Shown here in pieces: positions 1-8,632 of a stretch of 64,000 nt of DNA (position 1 is its first letter; every line of letters begins with the position of its first letter). The position numbers and the translations under genes are program-made. This DNA is from Caulobacteraceae bacterium (GTDB lineage: Bacteria > Pseudomonadota > Alphaproteobacteria > Caulobacterales > Caulobacteraceae): assembly GCA_003164925.1 (NCBI GenBank), contig PLRV01000036.1, positions 16,227 through 80,226 on the forward strand. The letters run 5' to 3'. The notes under the pieces are model-generated. The model was given only the letters and a program-made list of their open reading frames with translations, did not search any database and was not told the DNA's origin.

Positions 1-205
1 CGATTTCCGCCAGCAGGCCCAATTGCGTCTGACGTCTCTTGTGGAGCAGGCCCATATTCTGGTGATCGCCTCGCACGATCCCAACATGATCCGCTCGCTA
101 TGCAACAAGGTCATGCGTATGGACCATGGCCGCGCCTCCGAAGTGGTGGACATCGACGGCATGGAGGCGCTGATGGCGCGCCCGGCGCCCGGTTCGACCC
201 TTTGA
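1..205 (+). CDS. Polysaccharide/O-antigen ABC transporter ATP-binding protein, C-terminal fragment
   Basis: Only the last ~67 codons are present; the frame is open from base 2 to the TGA at 203-205 and the gene begins outside the window. The readable piece contains LVIASHDPNMIRSLCNKV followed by a VMRMDHGR-like segment. This corresponds to the H-loop (switch) region and C-terminal end of Wzt/TagH-type ATPases that energise export of lipid-linked polysaccharides across the inner membrane. The Walker motifs lie upstream and cannot be checked. The context of nucleotide-sugar genes immediately downstream fits an O-antigen or capsule export system. The family assignment rests on a short C-terminal stretch. 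Confidence 0.7.
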   Translation, partial: DFRQQAQLRLTSLVEQAHILVIASHDPNMIRSLCNKVMRMDHGRASEVVDIDGMEALMARPAPGSTL

Positions 206-331
206 GCGGCAAAGTCGCAGCAAACGCTAGGGTTGTGGCGCGGTCAAAAAGAGGTTCACCGCAAGCAGAACACCGTCTATCAGGGCGGTGAGGGGCGCAA
301 CGGATGCTCCCGGCGACGCGGGGTTTGATCG

Positions 332-1204
332 GTGAAGGGCATTCTGCTGGCGGGCGGTAGCGGTACGCGTCTTCATCCCCTGACCGGCGCGCTGTCGAAG
401 CAGATGCTGCCCGTGTACGACAAGCCCATGCTGTACTACCCGCTGTCCGCCCTGATGCTGGCGGGCCTGCGGGATATTCTGATCATCTCAACCCCGGCGC
501 ACACGCCGATCCTGGAGTCGATGCTCGGCGACGGGGGCCAGTGGGGCCTGCGCCTGAGCTACGCCGTGCAGCCCAAGCCCGAGGGCATCGCCCAGGCCTT
601 TCTGATCGCGGCGGAGTTCCTGGACGGCGAGGGCAGTTGCCTAGTGCTGGGCGACAACATCTTCTATGGCCACGGCCTGGAGGATCTGCTGCGCCGCGCC
701 GCGGGCCGCCAAAGCGGAGCGACGGTGTTCGGCTATCAGGTCGCCGATCCCGAACGCTATGGCGTGATCGAGATGGATCGCGAGGGCCGCGCTTTGTCGC
801 TTGAGGAGAAGCCGACGTCGCCCCGGTCGAACATCGCCGTGACCGGGCTCTATTTCTACGACTCACAGGTGGTTGACATCGCGCGAAACCTGAAGCCATC
901 GGCGCGGGGCGAGTTGGAGATCACCGACGTAAATCGCCGTTACATGGACCAGGGCGCGTTGATCGTGGAGAAGATGGGACGCGGCTACGCCTGGCTCGAC
1001 ACCGGCACGCCGGATTCCCTGCTGCAGGCCGCGCAGTTCGTGCAAACGATCGAGCATCGGCAAGGACTGAAGATCGCCTGTCCCGAGGAGATCGGCTATC
1101 GCAATGGCTGGATCAGCGCGCGCGATCTCGCCGCGCAGGTCGAGCGGACTCCGAACTCGGAATATTGCCGATACCTGACACGCCTGCTGAGCGAAACGAT
1201 CTGA
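332..1204 (+). CDS. rfbA: Glucose-1-phosphate thymidylyltransferase
   Basis: RmlA/RfbA makes dTDP-glucose from glucose-1-phosphate and dTTP, the first step to dTDP-L-rhamnose and other dTDP-deoxysugars. The 290-aa product starts at a GTG and is full length for the family. The nucleotidyltransferase signature [11 protein letters not shown] lies at the N-terminus, with the downstream [10 protein letters not shown] segment, [10 protein letters not shown] and the C-terminal [14 protein letters not shown]. rfbC lies convergently downstream. rmlB and rmlD are not in the window, so they are either upstream or elsewhere. Family assignment is very secure; the physiological sugar end product is inferred. 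Confidence 0.95.
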   Translation: MKGILLAGGSGTRLHPLTGALSKQMLPVYDKPMLYYPLSALMLAGLRDILIISTPAHTPILESMLGDGGQWGLRLSYAVQPKPEGIAQAFLIAAEFLDGEGSCLVLGDNIFYGHGLEDLLRRAAGRQSGATVFGYQVADPERYGVIEMDREGRALSLEEKPTSPRSNIAVTGLYFYDSQVVDIARNLKPSARGELEITDVNRRYMDQGALIVEKMGRGYAWLDTGTPDSLLQAAQFVQTIEHRQGLKIACPEEIGYRNGWISARDLAAQVERTPNSEYCRYLTRLLSETI

Positions 1205-1275
1205 TCGGGCGTCATGGACTTGACCACAGAAGGGCCGCCGCCGAGAGCGTCGGCCGGACGAAGACCGTGCTCGTT

Positions 1276-1296
1276 GCCGGCGGGGGCCGGCTTTAT
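1276..1296 (+). terminator. Short GC hairpin after rfbA
   Basis: GCCGGC (1276-1281), a GGGG loop and GCCGGC (1286-1291) are followed by a short T-rich tail. The hairpin sits between the convergent rfbA and rfbC genes. The stem is only 6 bp and the T-run is weak, so termination is plausible rather than certain. Confidence 0.4.
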
Positions 1297-1299
1297 CGG

Positions 1300-1857
1300 C
1301 TAAAGGCTGAAAATCTTTGGCAGGTGCTTGAGCGGCGGGGCCTTGGCGTCCTTGTCCGAGACCAGCGGCTCGGCGCCGTTCAGCGGCCATTGGATGCCCA
1401 GATCCGGATCGGTAGGGGAAACCCCGCCGTCATGCGCGCGCGAATAGTAGGCTGTGACCTTGTAGAGGAACTCGACATCGTCGGTCAGGGTGCAGAAGCC
1501 GTGCAGGAAGCCCGGCGGAATCCACAACTGACGCCAATTGTCCTCGCTCAGCTCCGTGGTGATGTGGCGGCCGAAGGTGGGCGATCCGTGGCGGATATCC
1601 ACGGCCACATCGAACACCGCGCCGCGCGTGACCCGCACTAGCTTACCCTGGGCGAAAGGCGGCGCCTGGTAGTGCAGGCCGCGGATCACCCCGCGCCGGG
1701 TCGAGCGGGAGTGATTGTCCTGGACGAAGACGATAGGGCCGACGGCCGCGTCGAACGTGTCCTGACGGAAGGTCTCCGAGAAAAAGCCGCGGGCGTCGCC
1801 ATGGCGGGCCGGCGTGAACAACAGCGGACCTTGGATATCGAAGGTGTCGACCTGCAT
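1300..1857 (-). CDS. rfbC: dTDP-4-dehydrorhamnose 3,5-epimerase
   Basis: RmlC converts dTDP-4-keto-6-deoxyglucose to dTDP-4-keto-L-rhamnose. I start it at the ATG at 1857 (MQVDTFDIQGPLLFTPARHG), giving 185 aa, the usual RmlC size. An upstream in-frame extension would run into the neighbouring dehydratase gene and looks non-coding. Visible family features are GDARGFFSETF, the FVQDNHSRS and RGLHYQ segments of the cupin core (the HY/H region carries the catalytic His) and the IPPGFLHGF turn. The gene follows the PseB-type gene with a 13-bp gap on the same strand, suggesting cotranscription. Confidence 0.95.
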   Translation of the reverse strand: MQVDTFDIQGPLLFTPARHGDARGFFSETFRQDTFDAAVGPIVFVQDNHSRSTRRGVIRGLHYQAPPFAQGKLVRVTRGAVFDVAVDIRHGSPTFGRHITTELSEDNWRQLWIPPGFLHGFCTLTDDVEFLYKVTAYYSRAHDGGVSPTDPDLGIQWPLNGAEPLVSDKDAKAPPLKHLPKIFSL

Positions 1858-1870
1858 CGGGGCTCCCGCC

Positions 1871-2932
1871 TCAACCCTTGAGGGCTGAGGCCAGTAGCAG
1901 TTGCAAGCCGCGCGCGTCCAGGCCTTCGGGGTTGCGGTCCGAGGCGTAGGAGAAGCCCTCCGGCGCCGCCCGGCCGCCGTGATCCAGATAGTGGCGCCGC
2001 CGCGCCACATAGGCATCGGGCAGGATCACATAGCGATCGTCCAGTTCCACGGTGGAGCGGGCGTCGTCCTCGGGCACCATAATCTCATGCAGCTTCTCGC
2101 CCGGACGGATGCCCACCACCTTATGCGGCAGATGCGGCGCGATGGCGGTGGCCAGCTCGGTGGTCTTCATCGACGGAATCTTCGGGACGAAGATCTCGCA
2201 GCCCTGCATCAGCTCCAGGCTGGACAGGACGAAGTTCACCCCCTGCTCCAGGGTGATCCAGAAGCGCGTCATGCGCTCGTCCGTGATGGGCAGGGACGTC
2301 GCGCCTTCGGCCGCCAGCTTCTGGAAGTAGGGCGCCACCGATCCGCGCGATCCCACCACATTGCCGTAGCGCACCACGCAAAACCGCGTGCCCGCGTCCC
2401 CGGCCATGGCCTCGGCCGCGCAGAAGATCTTGTCCGAAGCCAGCTTGGAGGCGCCGTAGAGGTTGATCGGATTGGCCGCCTTGTCGGTGGACAGGGCCAC
2501 GACCTTCTTCACCCGTTGGGCGATGGCCGCATTGACCACGTTCTCGGCGCCCATGACGTTGGTTTTGATGCACTCGAAGGGATTGTACTCGGCGACGGTC
2601 ACATGCTTGAGCGCCGCGGCGTGGATCACATAGTCCACCCCCCGCATGGCCGTCTCCAGTCGCGCTTGGTCGCGCACATCGCCTATGAAGTAGCGCATGA
2701 ACGGGTAGTGTTCTGTCCCGAACACCTGGGCCATCTCGTATTGCTTGAGCTCGTCGCGGCTGTAGATGATCAGCTTCTTGGGCGTGAACTGGCGGCAGAC
2801 CATCTCGACCATGGCCCGGCCGAACGAGCCGGTGCCCCCCGTGATCAACACGGTCTTGCCATCGAGATTCGCCATCGGCGAGCGGAAGTCGCGCATGGGA
2901 ATGGCGGCGGGCAGCGGCAGAGCGGCCGACAT
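1871..2932 (-). CDS. pseB: UDP-N-acetylglucosamine 4,6-dehydratase (inverting), PseB/FlmA type
   Basis: This NAD(P)-dependent extended SDR catalyses C5-inverting 4,6-dehydration of UDP-GlcNAc. That is the first step toward pseudaminic acid, and in Caulobacter the equivalent FlmA serves flagellin glycosylation. The product shows the TGGTGSFG nucleotide-binding loop, YSRDELKQYEM, HAAALKHV, LSTDKAANPINLYGASK with its YxxxK pair, VVRYGNVVGSRGSV and IRPGEKLHE, all characteristic of PseB. The ATG at 2932 has a GAGG ribosome-binding site 5 nt upstream. Homologues begin nearer MANLDGKTVLITGG (ATG at 2875), so ~19 N-terminal residues are uncertain. The next PseB-pathway enzyme is not obviously adjacent. 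Confidence 0.92.
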   Translation of the reverse strand: MSAALPLPAAIPMRDFRSPMANLDGKTVLITGGTGSFGRAMVEMVCRQFTPKKLIIYSRDELKQYEMAQVFGTEHYPFMRYFIGDVRDQARLETAMRGVDYVIHAAALKHVTVAEYNPFECIKTNVMGAENVVNAAIAQRVKKVVALSTDKAANPINLYGASKLASDKIFCAAEAMAGDAGTRFCVVRYGNVVGSRGSVAPYFQKLAAEGATSLPITDERMTRFWITLEQGVNFVLSSLELMQGCEIFVPKIPSMKTTELATAIAPHLPHKVVGIRPGEKLHEIMVPEDDARSTVELDDRYVILPDAYVARRRHYLDHGGRAAPEGFSYASDRNPEGLDARGLQLLLASALKG

Positions 2933-2947
2933 GGCGATCCTCGAATC

Positions 2948-3052
2948 CCAGAGCCTGATGGCTTCATCTTGAAGCCTGAATCAGGCCCTGAATATTGGCT
3001 TCCAGAGCACGATTCAGCGTTCAGGCGATTCGCCTAAAGCCATCGTGCTCTA
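2948..3052 (-). repeat. Dispersed palindromic intergenic repeat, GANTC-rich family (copy R1)
   Basis: This two-module element lies between the divergent pseB and aminotransferase genes. The first module (2948-3002) contains CAGAGCCTGATGGCTTCA. The second is bounded by a perfect inverted repeat, AGAGCACGAT (3004-3013) and ATCGTGCTCT (3042-3051). The same two modules occur in reverse order and orientation at 33549-33653, with partial copies near 21467 and 31251. GANTC occurs at 2943, 2978, 3011 and 3027. Confidence 0.8.
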
Positions 3053-3196
3053 GACCCATGGTCGCGAGAACATGGTTAACCACGCCCTAAGGTTCTGCGG
3101 TTTGGGTTTTGTTAAAAATCGGGAGGCGTCGGCCCAGGCTGTGCTAATCGGGGCCGCCGCCTTGGCCCGTACGGCGCGCATGCGAGGACCCAACCC

Positions 3197-4312
3197 ATGG
3201 ATTTCATCGATCTCAAGGCTCAGCAACGCCGGATCCGCAAGGAATTGGATGCCGCCATCGGTCGGGTGCTGGATCATGGAGCCTATGTCATGGGCCCCGA
3301 AGTGCGCGCCTTCGAGGCTGCGCTGGCCCATTTCGGCCAGGCCAAGCTGGCCTTATCGTGCGCCAACGGCACCGACGCGGTGGTGTTGCCGCTGATGGCC
3401 TGGGGCGTGGGGCCGGGCGACGCGGTGTTTTGCCCCAGCTTCACCTTTGCCGCCACTGCCGAGGTGGTGCCCTGGACCGGCGCGACGCCGGTATTCGTCG
3501 ACATCCTGCCGGACACCTACAACCTCGATCCGGCGCATCTCGAGCTTGCTATCGAGGAAACGCTCAAGGCCGGCAAGCTCAAGCCCAAGGCCGTGATCGC
3601 CGTGGACCTGTTCGGCCAACCCGCCGACTATCCCAAGATCGCGCAGATCTGCCGCAAACACGGGCTGAAGCTTTTGGCCGACAGCGCCCAGGGCTTCGGC
3701 TGCACGCTGGGCGGTCAACACCCGCTGCATTGGGCCGACGCCACGGCCACCAGCTTCTTTCCGGCCAAGCCGCTCGGCTGCTACGGCGACGGCGGGGCTG
3801 TGCTGGTCAATGACCAGGGCCTGTGGGACGTGATGGATTCCCTGCGCATCCACGGCAAGGGGACCGACAAGTACGACAATGTGCGCATCGGCATGAACAG
3901 CCGGCTCGACACCCTGCAGGCGGCGGTGCTGCTGGAAAAGCTGAAGCTGTTCGCCGAGGAGATCGTGCTGAGAAACCAGGTCGCCGACCGCTATGCGCGC
4001 GGCCTGACGGGCCTGGCGGTATGGCCCAAGGTGATCGAAGGCGGCGTTTCCACCTGGGCCCAGTACACCATCGAGCACCCCGACCGCGACGGTTTGGCGG
4101 CGCACCTCAAGGCGCAAGGCATCCCCACGGCCGCCTACTATCCGCGCCCGACGCACATGCAGTCGGCCTATGTGGATTTCCCCGTGGCGGGCGGTCATCT
4201 GCCGGTGACCGAGGCTAAGGCCAAGCTCGTGCTGTCGCTGCCCATGCACCCCTATTTGAGCCACGTCGACCAGGACCTGATCGTCGAAGCGATCCGGGGG
4301 TATGGCGGGTAG
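3197..4312 (+). CDS. DegT/DnrJ/EryC1/StrS-family sugar aminotransferase, WbpE/WlbC-like
   Basis: This PLP-dependent transaminase acts on nucleotide-linked keto-sugars. The 371-aa sequence begins MDFIDLKAQQRRI and carries CANGTDAV, the PLP aspartate in LLADSAQGFG (D162), and SFFPAKPLGCYGDGGA with the likely Schiff-base lysine at K191. Other segments are NSRLDTLQAA and LSLPMHPYL. These resemble WbpE/WlbC, the UDP-2-acetamido-3-oxo-glucuronate aminotransferase, more closely than PseC. It lies divergently from pseB across a repeat-bearing intergenic region, so it need not use the PseB product. The fold and reaction class are secure; the exact substrate is not. Confidence 0.9.
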   Translation: MDFIDLKAQQRRIRKELDAAIGRVLDHGAYVMGPEVRAFEAALAHFGQAKLALSCANGTDAVVLPLMAWGVGPGDAVFCPSFTFAATAEVVPWTGATPVFVDILPDTYNLDPAHLELAIEETLKAGKLKPKAVIAVDLFGQPADYPKIAQICRKHGLKLLADSAQGFGCTLGGQHPLHWADATATSFFPAKPLGCYGDGGAVLVNDQGLWDVMDSLRIHGKGTDKYDNVRIGMNSRLDTLQAAVLLEKLKLFAEEIVLRNQVADRYARGLTGLAVWPKVIEGGVSTWAQYTIEHPDRDGLAAHLKAQGIPTAAYYPRPTHMQSAYVDFPVAGGHLPVTEAKAKLVLSLPMHPYLSHVDQDLIVEAIRGYGG

Positions 4313-4356
4313 CCTCTATCCGCACATCCTGACGCGCGCCGCCCCCAAGAAAGATA

Positions 4357-4425
4357 TGAACCACGAAGATCACCAAGGACACGAAGGAAACACCGAGCTC
4401 TTGGTGCTCTTCGTGGTTCAATTTT
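4357..4425. terminator. Long inverted repeat acting as convergent terminator
   Basis: A 21-bp arm at 4357-4377 (TGAACCACGAAGATCACC...) pairs with 4400-4420 (...GCTCTTCGTGGTTCA) with a single mismatch, followed by ATTTTC. It lies between the aminotransferase on the plus strand and a small exported-protein gene on the minus strand, so it could terminate both. Confidence 0.65.
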
Positions 4426-4461
4426 CTGGCCGCAGAATCCTATGATCTGGGTCTCAGCCCT

Positions 4462-4686
4462 CTAGTGGCCTGGCGGCGGGACCCGTTCCACGTGCGGGCC
4501 TCCGCAGCGCGCGAACTCCTTTGTGTACGTATCGCGGCAGTACTTCAGCACCATGGGCTGGACGCATTTTATGGGCTGTCCCAGCCTGTCGCGGCAGGGC
4601 GCGGCTGCGGAGGATGGACTTGAGACGTCGGCGGCGCCGACGAACGCCAGGATGGTCGCGAAAACGAGGGTCAGGCGCGTGTTCAT
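4462..4686 (-). CDS. Small exported cysteine-containing protein of unknown function
   Basis: This is a 74-aa protein starting at the ATG at 4686. An N-terminal signal peptide (MNTRLTLVFATILAFVGA...) ends near SSPSSAAA and is followed by a ~45-residue mature part with four cysteines (CRDRLGQPIKC, KYC, ARCGG). Short exported proteins with CRD-x-KGxxIKC-like segments are common in Caulobacter relatives, but no function is known to me. The frame remains open upstream to 4866, but that extension only reads through dispersed repeat copy A and should not be annotated. No strong ribosome-binding site precedes the chosen ATG. Confidence 0.55.
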   Translation of the reverse strand: MNTRLTLVFATILAFVGAADVSSPSSAAAPCRDRLGQPIKCVQPMVLKYCRDTYTKEFARCGGPHVERVPPPGH

Positions 4687-4740
4687 GCGGCTGATGTTGA
4701 CGGGAGTCTGGCGGCGAGACAATCGCGGCCTGGACGTGCC

Positions 4741-4904
4741 CTTAAGTCCATGGCGAGCAGTTTTGCTCTGGCGCTCCGACAGCTCAAGGCTCGCCTTCGG
4801 CGACCGCGCAGCGGCGGCTCCGCAGGAGCCGGCCTTGACCTGCCGGACTGCCAGAGCTTGGATCATCCATGGAATTCAGGGCGGGGTGGCTTTCGGGGAA
4901 AGCT
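4741..4904 (+). repeat. Dispersed intergenic repeat, CTTAAG family (copy A)
   Basis: A ~100-bp core (4741-4840) begins CTTAAG, contains GCTCAAGGCTCGCCTTCGGC and GACCGCGCAGCGGCGGC, and ends CCTTGACC. A distal part ends in the hairpin GCTTTC-GGG-GAAAGC (4889-4903). Related copies are at 63673-63835 in the same orientation and 45118-45214 inverted. Confidence 0.85.
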
Positions 4905-4981
4905 AAATGAGCGCGGACTCCGATAGGTGTCCGATGAATGATCCGTAGCGGGCCGCGTCCGCGACTATGTAGGTTTGAGCG

Positions 4982-5473
4982 ATGAACTCAACCAAACCGC
5001 AAATAATGATCCGCGAGTACAGGGCGGACGATGCGCCAGCCATGGCGCAGCTCTTTTATGATTCTACGCATAGCCTCGGCCCTCGTCGTTACACGCCGGA
5101 GCAGGTGTCGGCCTGGGCTCCGGCTCCGGCCGATCCGGGCGACGTACACACACGCGCCAGCGACGGGCGAACAACGTTTGTGGCCATCGACGCCGCCGAG
5201 GAGGTTGTGGCTTATGGAGACCTGGAGGTCGACGGGCACATCGACCACCTCTACTGCCGGCCCGATGCGGCGGGCGCGGGCGTGGCGTCGGTCCTCCTCG
5301 ATGAGCTGATTTCGCGGGCTAGGTTGGCGGGGGTTCCTAAGCTTTATGTCGAGGCCAGCGAATTGGCCCGGTCCCTCTTCGAGCGGAAAGGGTTCACGCT
5401 GCTTCGCCGATGCAACTTTGAAGTCCGCGGCGTCCCCATCCACAACTACGCGATGCAGCGTTTCTTAAATTAA
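4982..5473 (+). CDS. GNAT-family N-acetyltransferase
   Basis: This 163-aa protein has the GNAT fold pattern. The N-terminal IREYRADDAPAMAQLF strand-helix is followed by the central strands TTFVAIDAAEEVVAYGDLEVDGHIDHLYCRP in outline. The acetyl-CoA pyrophosphate loop is degenerate (AAGAGVASVLLDEL, in place of Q/RxxGxG/A), and the C-terminal LYVEASELARSLFERKGF is the usual GNAT ending. It resembles the E. coli YafP-like subgroup. The substrate cannot be deduced and no functional partner is adjacent. The gene begins immediately downstream of repeat copy A. Confidence 0.85.
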   Translation: MNSTKPQIMIREYRADDAPAMAQLFYDSTHSLGPRRYTPEQVSAWAPAPADPGDVHTRASDGRTTFVAIDAAEEVVAYGDLEVDGHIDHLYCRPDAAGAGVASVLLDELISRARLAGVPKLYVEASELARSLFERKGFTLLRRCNFEVRGVPIHNYAMQRFLN

Positions 5474-5598
5474 CGGGGGTATCGCCTTTTTCACCCAATC
5501 CCACATTCCCCTCCCGCGCACCCTGCCTAGGGTTTCCCCTAAACTTCGCCTATATAGTCTCACTCTGAGCATAAGTCAGGCGCGGCCAGGACAGCCGG

Positions 5599-7647
5599 AT
5601 GGAACCGTTCTTTTCGCTCTATAGCCACGGCATGTTGCGCGTGGGCGCTGCGCCGATCCGCATCAGCCTGGCTGATCCGGCGGCCAACGCCCGGCAGGTA
5701 ATCGCCACCCTCGCCGAGGCCGACACGGCGGGCGTGGGTCTGGCGGTGTTTCCCGAGCTGTGCCTGTCGGGCTACGCCATCGACGACCTGTTGCAGCAGA
5801 CCGTGGTGCTGGACGGCGTGCTGGAGGCCGTCGAGCAGGTGCGGGCGGCCAGCGCGGACCTGGGTCTTGTCTGCGTGGTCGGCGCGCCGCTGCGTCATGG
5901 CCAGAAGCTGTACAACTGCGCCGTGGTGATCGCTGGCGGCCAGGTGCTGGGGGTGGTTCCCAAGTCCTATCTGCCGTCCTATCGCGAATTCTATGAGCGG
6001 CGCCATTTCACGCCGGGGCTGGGTGTGGAAGGCCAGAGCATCGCCCTGAAAAGCGGCTCCGCGCCCTTCGGAACGGACCTGATCTTCGCCGCCGCCGACT
6101 ATCCCGACTTCGTGCTGGGCGTGGAGATCTGCGAGGACCTGTGGGCGCCCGAGCCGCCGTCGGGCCGCCTGGCCATGGCCGGGGCCACGGTGATCGCCAA
6201 CCTGTCGGCCTCCAACATCATCATCGGCAAGGCCGAGGTGCGGCGGACCCTGTGCCGGGCCCAGTCGATGCGCGGGATCGGCGCCTATGTCTACGCCGCC
6301 TCCGGCTGGGGCGAGTCGACCACCGACCTGGCGTGGGACGGCCATGCCCTGGTCTATGAGAACGGCGCCCTGCTGGCCGAGTCCGAGCGTTTCGCCCGTG
6401 AGCCCAAGCTGCTCACCGCCGACGTGGACCTGGAGCGATTGGTCGCCGAGCGCCTGCGGGTGCAGACCTTCCACGAAGGCGCCGAGCGTTCGGGCGCGGG
6501 GCGGGTGCGGCGTGTGGAGTTCGCCTTCAAGCCTGCCGATCGCCGCGTGGCCTTGGAGCGCGCCGTCGAGCGCTTCCCCTTCGTCCCGTCAGACCCGGCG
6601 CGTCTGTATGACGACTGCTACGAGGCCTATAACATCCAGGTGCAGGGCCTGGTGCGGCGCCTGGACGCCACAAGCGGGGGTCGTGGCGGCGGCAAGGTCG
6701 TGATCGGGGTGTCGGGCGGGCTGGATTCCACCCAGGCGCTGATCGTGGCGGCCCGCGCCTTCGATCTTCTGGGCTGGCCGCGCTCGCATATCCATGCCGT
6801 GACCCTGCCCGGCTTCGCCACCGGGGAGGCGAGCAAGGGCTACGCCTGGGCCCTGATGCGGGCGCTCGGCGTCTCGGCCCAGGAAATCGATATCCGCCCC
6901 GCGGCGATGCAGATGTTCAAGGACATCGGCCATCCGTTCGGCGAAGGCGAGGCGGTCTACGACCTGACCTTCGAGAATGTGCAGGCGGGATTGCGCACAG
7001 ACTATCTGTTCCGCCTGGCCGGGCAGATCGGCGGCTTCGTCGTGGGCACGGGTGATTTGTCGGAGCTGGCGCTCGGCTGGTGCACCTATGGCGTGGGCGA
7101 CCACATGAGCCACTACAACGTCAATGCGTCGGTTCCCAAGACCCTGATCCAGCATCTGATCCGCTGGGTGGCGGCCGAGGGCTTGCTGGGCGACGCGGCC
7201 GGGCCGATCCTGCTCGACATCGCCGGCGCGCAGATCAGCCCCGAACTGATTCCCGCTGACGCCCAGGGCCAGACCCAGTCCACCGAGGCCGTGGTCGGCC
7301 CCTATGCCCTGCAGGATTTCACGCTCTACTATGTGCTGCGTTATGGGCTGAAGCCGGCCAAGATCGCCTTTCTGGCCCAGCACGCCTGGGCCGACGCGGG
7401 GAGGGGCGCTTGGCCGCCGAACTTCCCATTGGGCGCGCGCGAGGCCTATGATCTGGCGACGATCAAATCCTGGATGAAGGTGTTCCTGTTCCGCTTCTTC
7501 ACCATCAGCCAATACAAACGCTCGGCGGTTCCCAACGGGCCGAAGATCTCGTCGGGCGGCTCGCTGTCGCCGCGCGGCGACTGGCGTGCGCCCTCGGACG
7601 GAGCGGCGGCGGCGTGGATCGCGGCGCTCGATGAAATCCCGGACTGA
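5599..7647 (+). CDS. nadE: Glutamine-dependent NAD+ synthetase
   Basis: NadE amidates nicotinic acid adenine dinucleotide to NAD+ using glutamine. The 682-aa product is the long actinobacterial-type enzyme. Its N-terminal CN-hydrolase (glutaminase) domain shows the triad E53 (FPELCLSGY), K122 ([12 protein letters not shown]) and C178 (GVEICEDLW). The C-terminal ATP-pyrophosphatase domain shows the PP-loop SGGLDST at 372-378 and later [16 protein letters not shown]. The intergenic region upstream contains TATATAG near 5551 that could be a -10 element, but no convincing -35 was found. The 3' end overlaps the next gene by 17 nt. Confidence 0.96.
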   Translation: MEPFFSLYSHGMLRVGAAPIRISLADPAANARQVIATLAEADTAGVGLAVFPELCLSGYAIDDLLQQTVVLDGVLEAVEQVRAASADLGLVCVVGAPLRHGQKLYNCAVVIAGGQVLGVVPKSYLPSYREFYERRHFTPGLGVEGQSIALKSGSAPFGTDLIFAAADYPDFVLGVEICEDLWAPEPPSGRLAMAGATVIANLSASNIIIGKAEVRRTLCRAQSMRGIGAYVYAASGWGESTTDLAWDGHALVYENGALLAESERFAREPKLLTADVDLERLVAERLRVQTFHEGAERSGAGRVRRVEFAFKPADRRVALERAVERFPFVPSDPARLYDDCYEAYNIQVQGLVRRLDATSGGRGGGKVVIGVSGGLDSTQALIVAARAFDLLGWPRSHIHAVTLPGFATGEASKGYAWALMRALGVSAQEIDIRPAAMQMFKDIGHPFGEGEAVYDLTFENVQAGLRTDYLFRLAGQIGGFVVGTGDLSELALGWCTYGVGDHMSHYNVNASVPKTLIQHLIRWVAAEGLLGDAAGPILLDIAGAQISPELIPADAQGQTQSTEAVVGPYALQDFTLYYVLRYGLKPAKIAFLAQHAWADAGRGAWPPNFPLGAREAYDLATIKSWMKVFLFRFFTISQYKRSAVPNGPKISSGGSLSPRGDWRAPSDGAAAAWIAALDEIPD

Positions 7648-8632
7648 GACCTCATTCTTCGGGCGATGGCCGGCGCGCCTGGCCGGCGCCGTGCGCTTGC
7701 CCGCTTCGCCCGCCGCCACGGACAAGACCCATGACCGGACCGTGGACGGCTTCTCCGATCGGTTCTGGATCTCCGCCGAAGGGCTGGACCTGCACGCGCG
7801 CGACTATGCGCCGGCGTCCGGCCCCGCCTGCCTGCCCGTGATCTGCCTGCACGGCCTGACGCGCAACGCCCGCGATTTCGAGGCCTTGGCGCCGCATCTG
7901 GCGGCTCGGGGCCGGCGGGTGCTGGCGTTGGACGTGCGCGGGCGCGGGCGGTCGGCCCGGGACCCTGAGCCCATGCGCTATCAGCCGGCGGTCTATGCCG
8001 CCGATGTGCTGGCCCTGATGGACGGCGCCGGGATCGCGCGGGCCTGTTTCATCGGCACCAGCATGGGCGGGCTGATCACCATGGCGCTGGCGGCTCTGCG
8101 GCCCTTGGCCGTAGCGGCGGCGGCGCTGAACGATGTGGGGCCTGAGTTGGCGCCGGAGGGCTTGGCGCGGATCGCCGGCTATGCCGGCAAGGGACCTGAG
8201 GCGCACGATTGGGCCGGGGCGGCCGACTATGCCCGTTTCGTCAATGCGTCGGCCTTTCCCGACTATGGGCCCGAACAATGGGGCGCTTTCGCCCGGCGTC
8301 TATTCACGTCGAAGGACGGGGTTCCGGTGCTGGACTACGATCCGGCCATCGCCCAGGCGTTCAAGGCCCCCGAAGGGGGCAAGGCCGCGCCGCCGGTGAA
8401 CCTGTGGCCCTTGTTCCAGGGCCTGGCCTTCACGCCCCAGGCTCAGGCGCGGCCGCTTTTGACCCTCCGCGGCGCCCTGTCCGACCTTCTGGCGCCGGGA
8501 ACGGTGCAGAAAATGAAGCTCATGGCCCCGCACATGGCCTTCGCCGAGGTTCCTCGCGTGGGCCACGCACCCATGTTGGACGAGCCAGAAGCGCTGGCGG
8601 CGCTGGACGCCTGGTTGGACGCCGCGCCTTAG
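7631..8632 (+). CDS. Alpha/beta-fold hydrolase
   Basis: This serine hydrolase of the alpha/beta superfamily carries the oxyanion region ICLHGLTRNARDFE, the nucleophile elbow GTSMGG, an acidic residue in TLRGALSDLLAPG and the catalytic His in RVGHAPMLDEPEA. I start it at the ATG at 7631, which overlaps nadE and gives ~333 aa. A GTG at 7742 (VDGFSDRFWISAEGLDLHA) fits family N-termini better if the first ~37 residues are not made. The overlap suggests translational coupling with nadE. The substrate is unknown; homologues are usually annotated as generic hydrolases or esterases. Confidence 0.85.
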   Translation: MKSRTETSFFGRWPARLAGAVRLPASPAATDKTHDRTVDGFSDRFWISAEGLDLHARDYAPASGPACLPVICLHGLTRNARDFEALAPHLAARGRRVLALDVRGRGRSARDPEPMRYQPAVYAADVLALMDGAGIARACFIGTSMGGLITMALAALRPLAVAAAALNDVGPELAPEGLARIAGYAGKGPEAHDWAGAADYARFVNASAFPDYGPEQWGAFARRLFTSKDGVPVLDYDPAIAQAFKAPEGGKAAPPVNLWPLFQGLAFTPQAQARPLLTLRGALSDLLAPGTVQKMKLMAPHMAFAEVPRVGHAPMLDEPEALAALDAWLDAAP

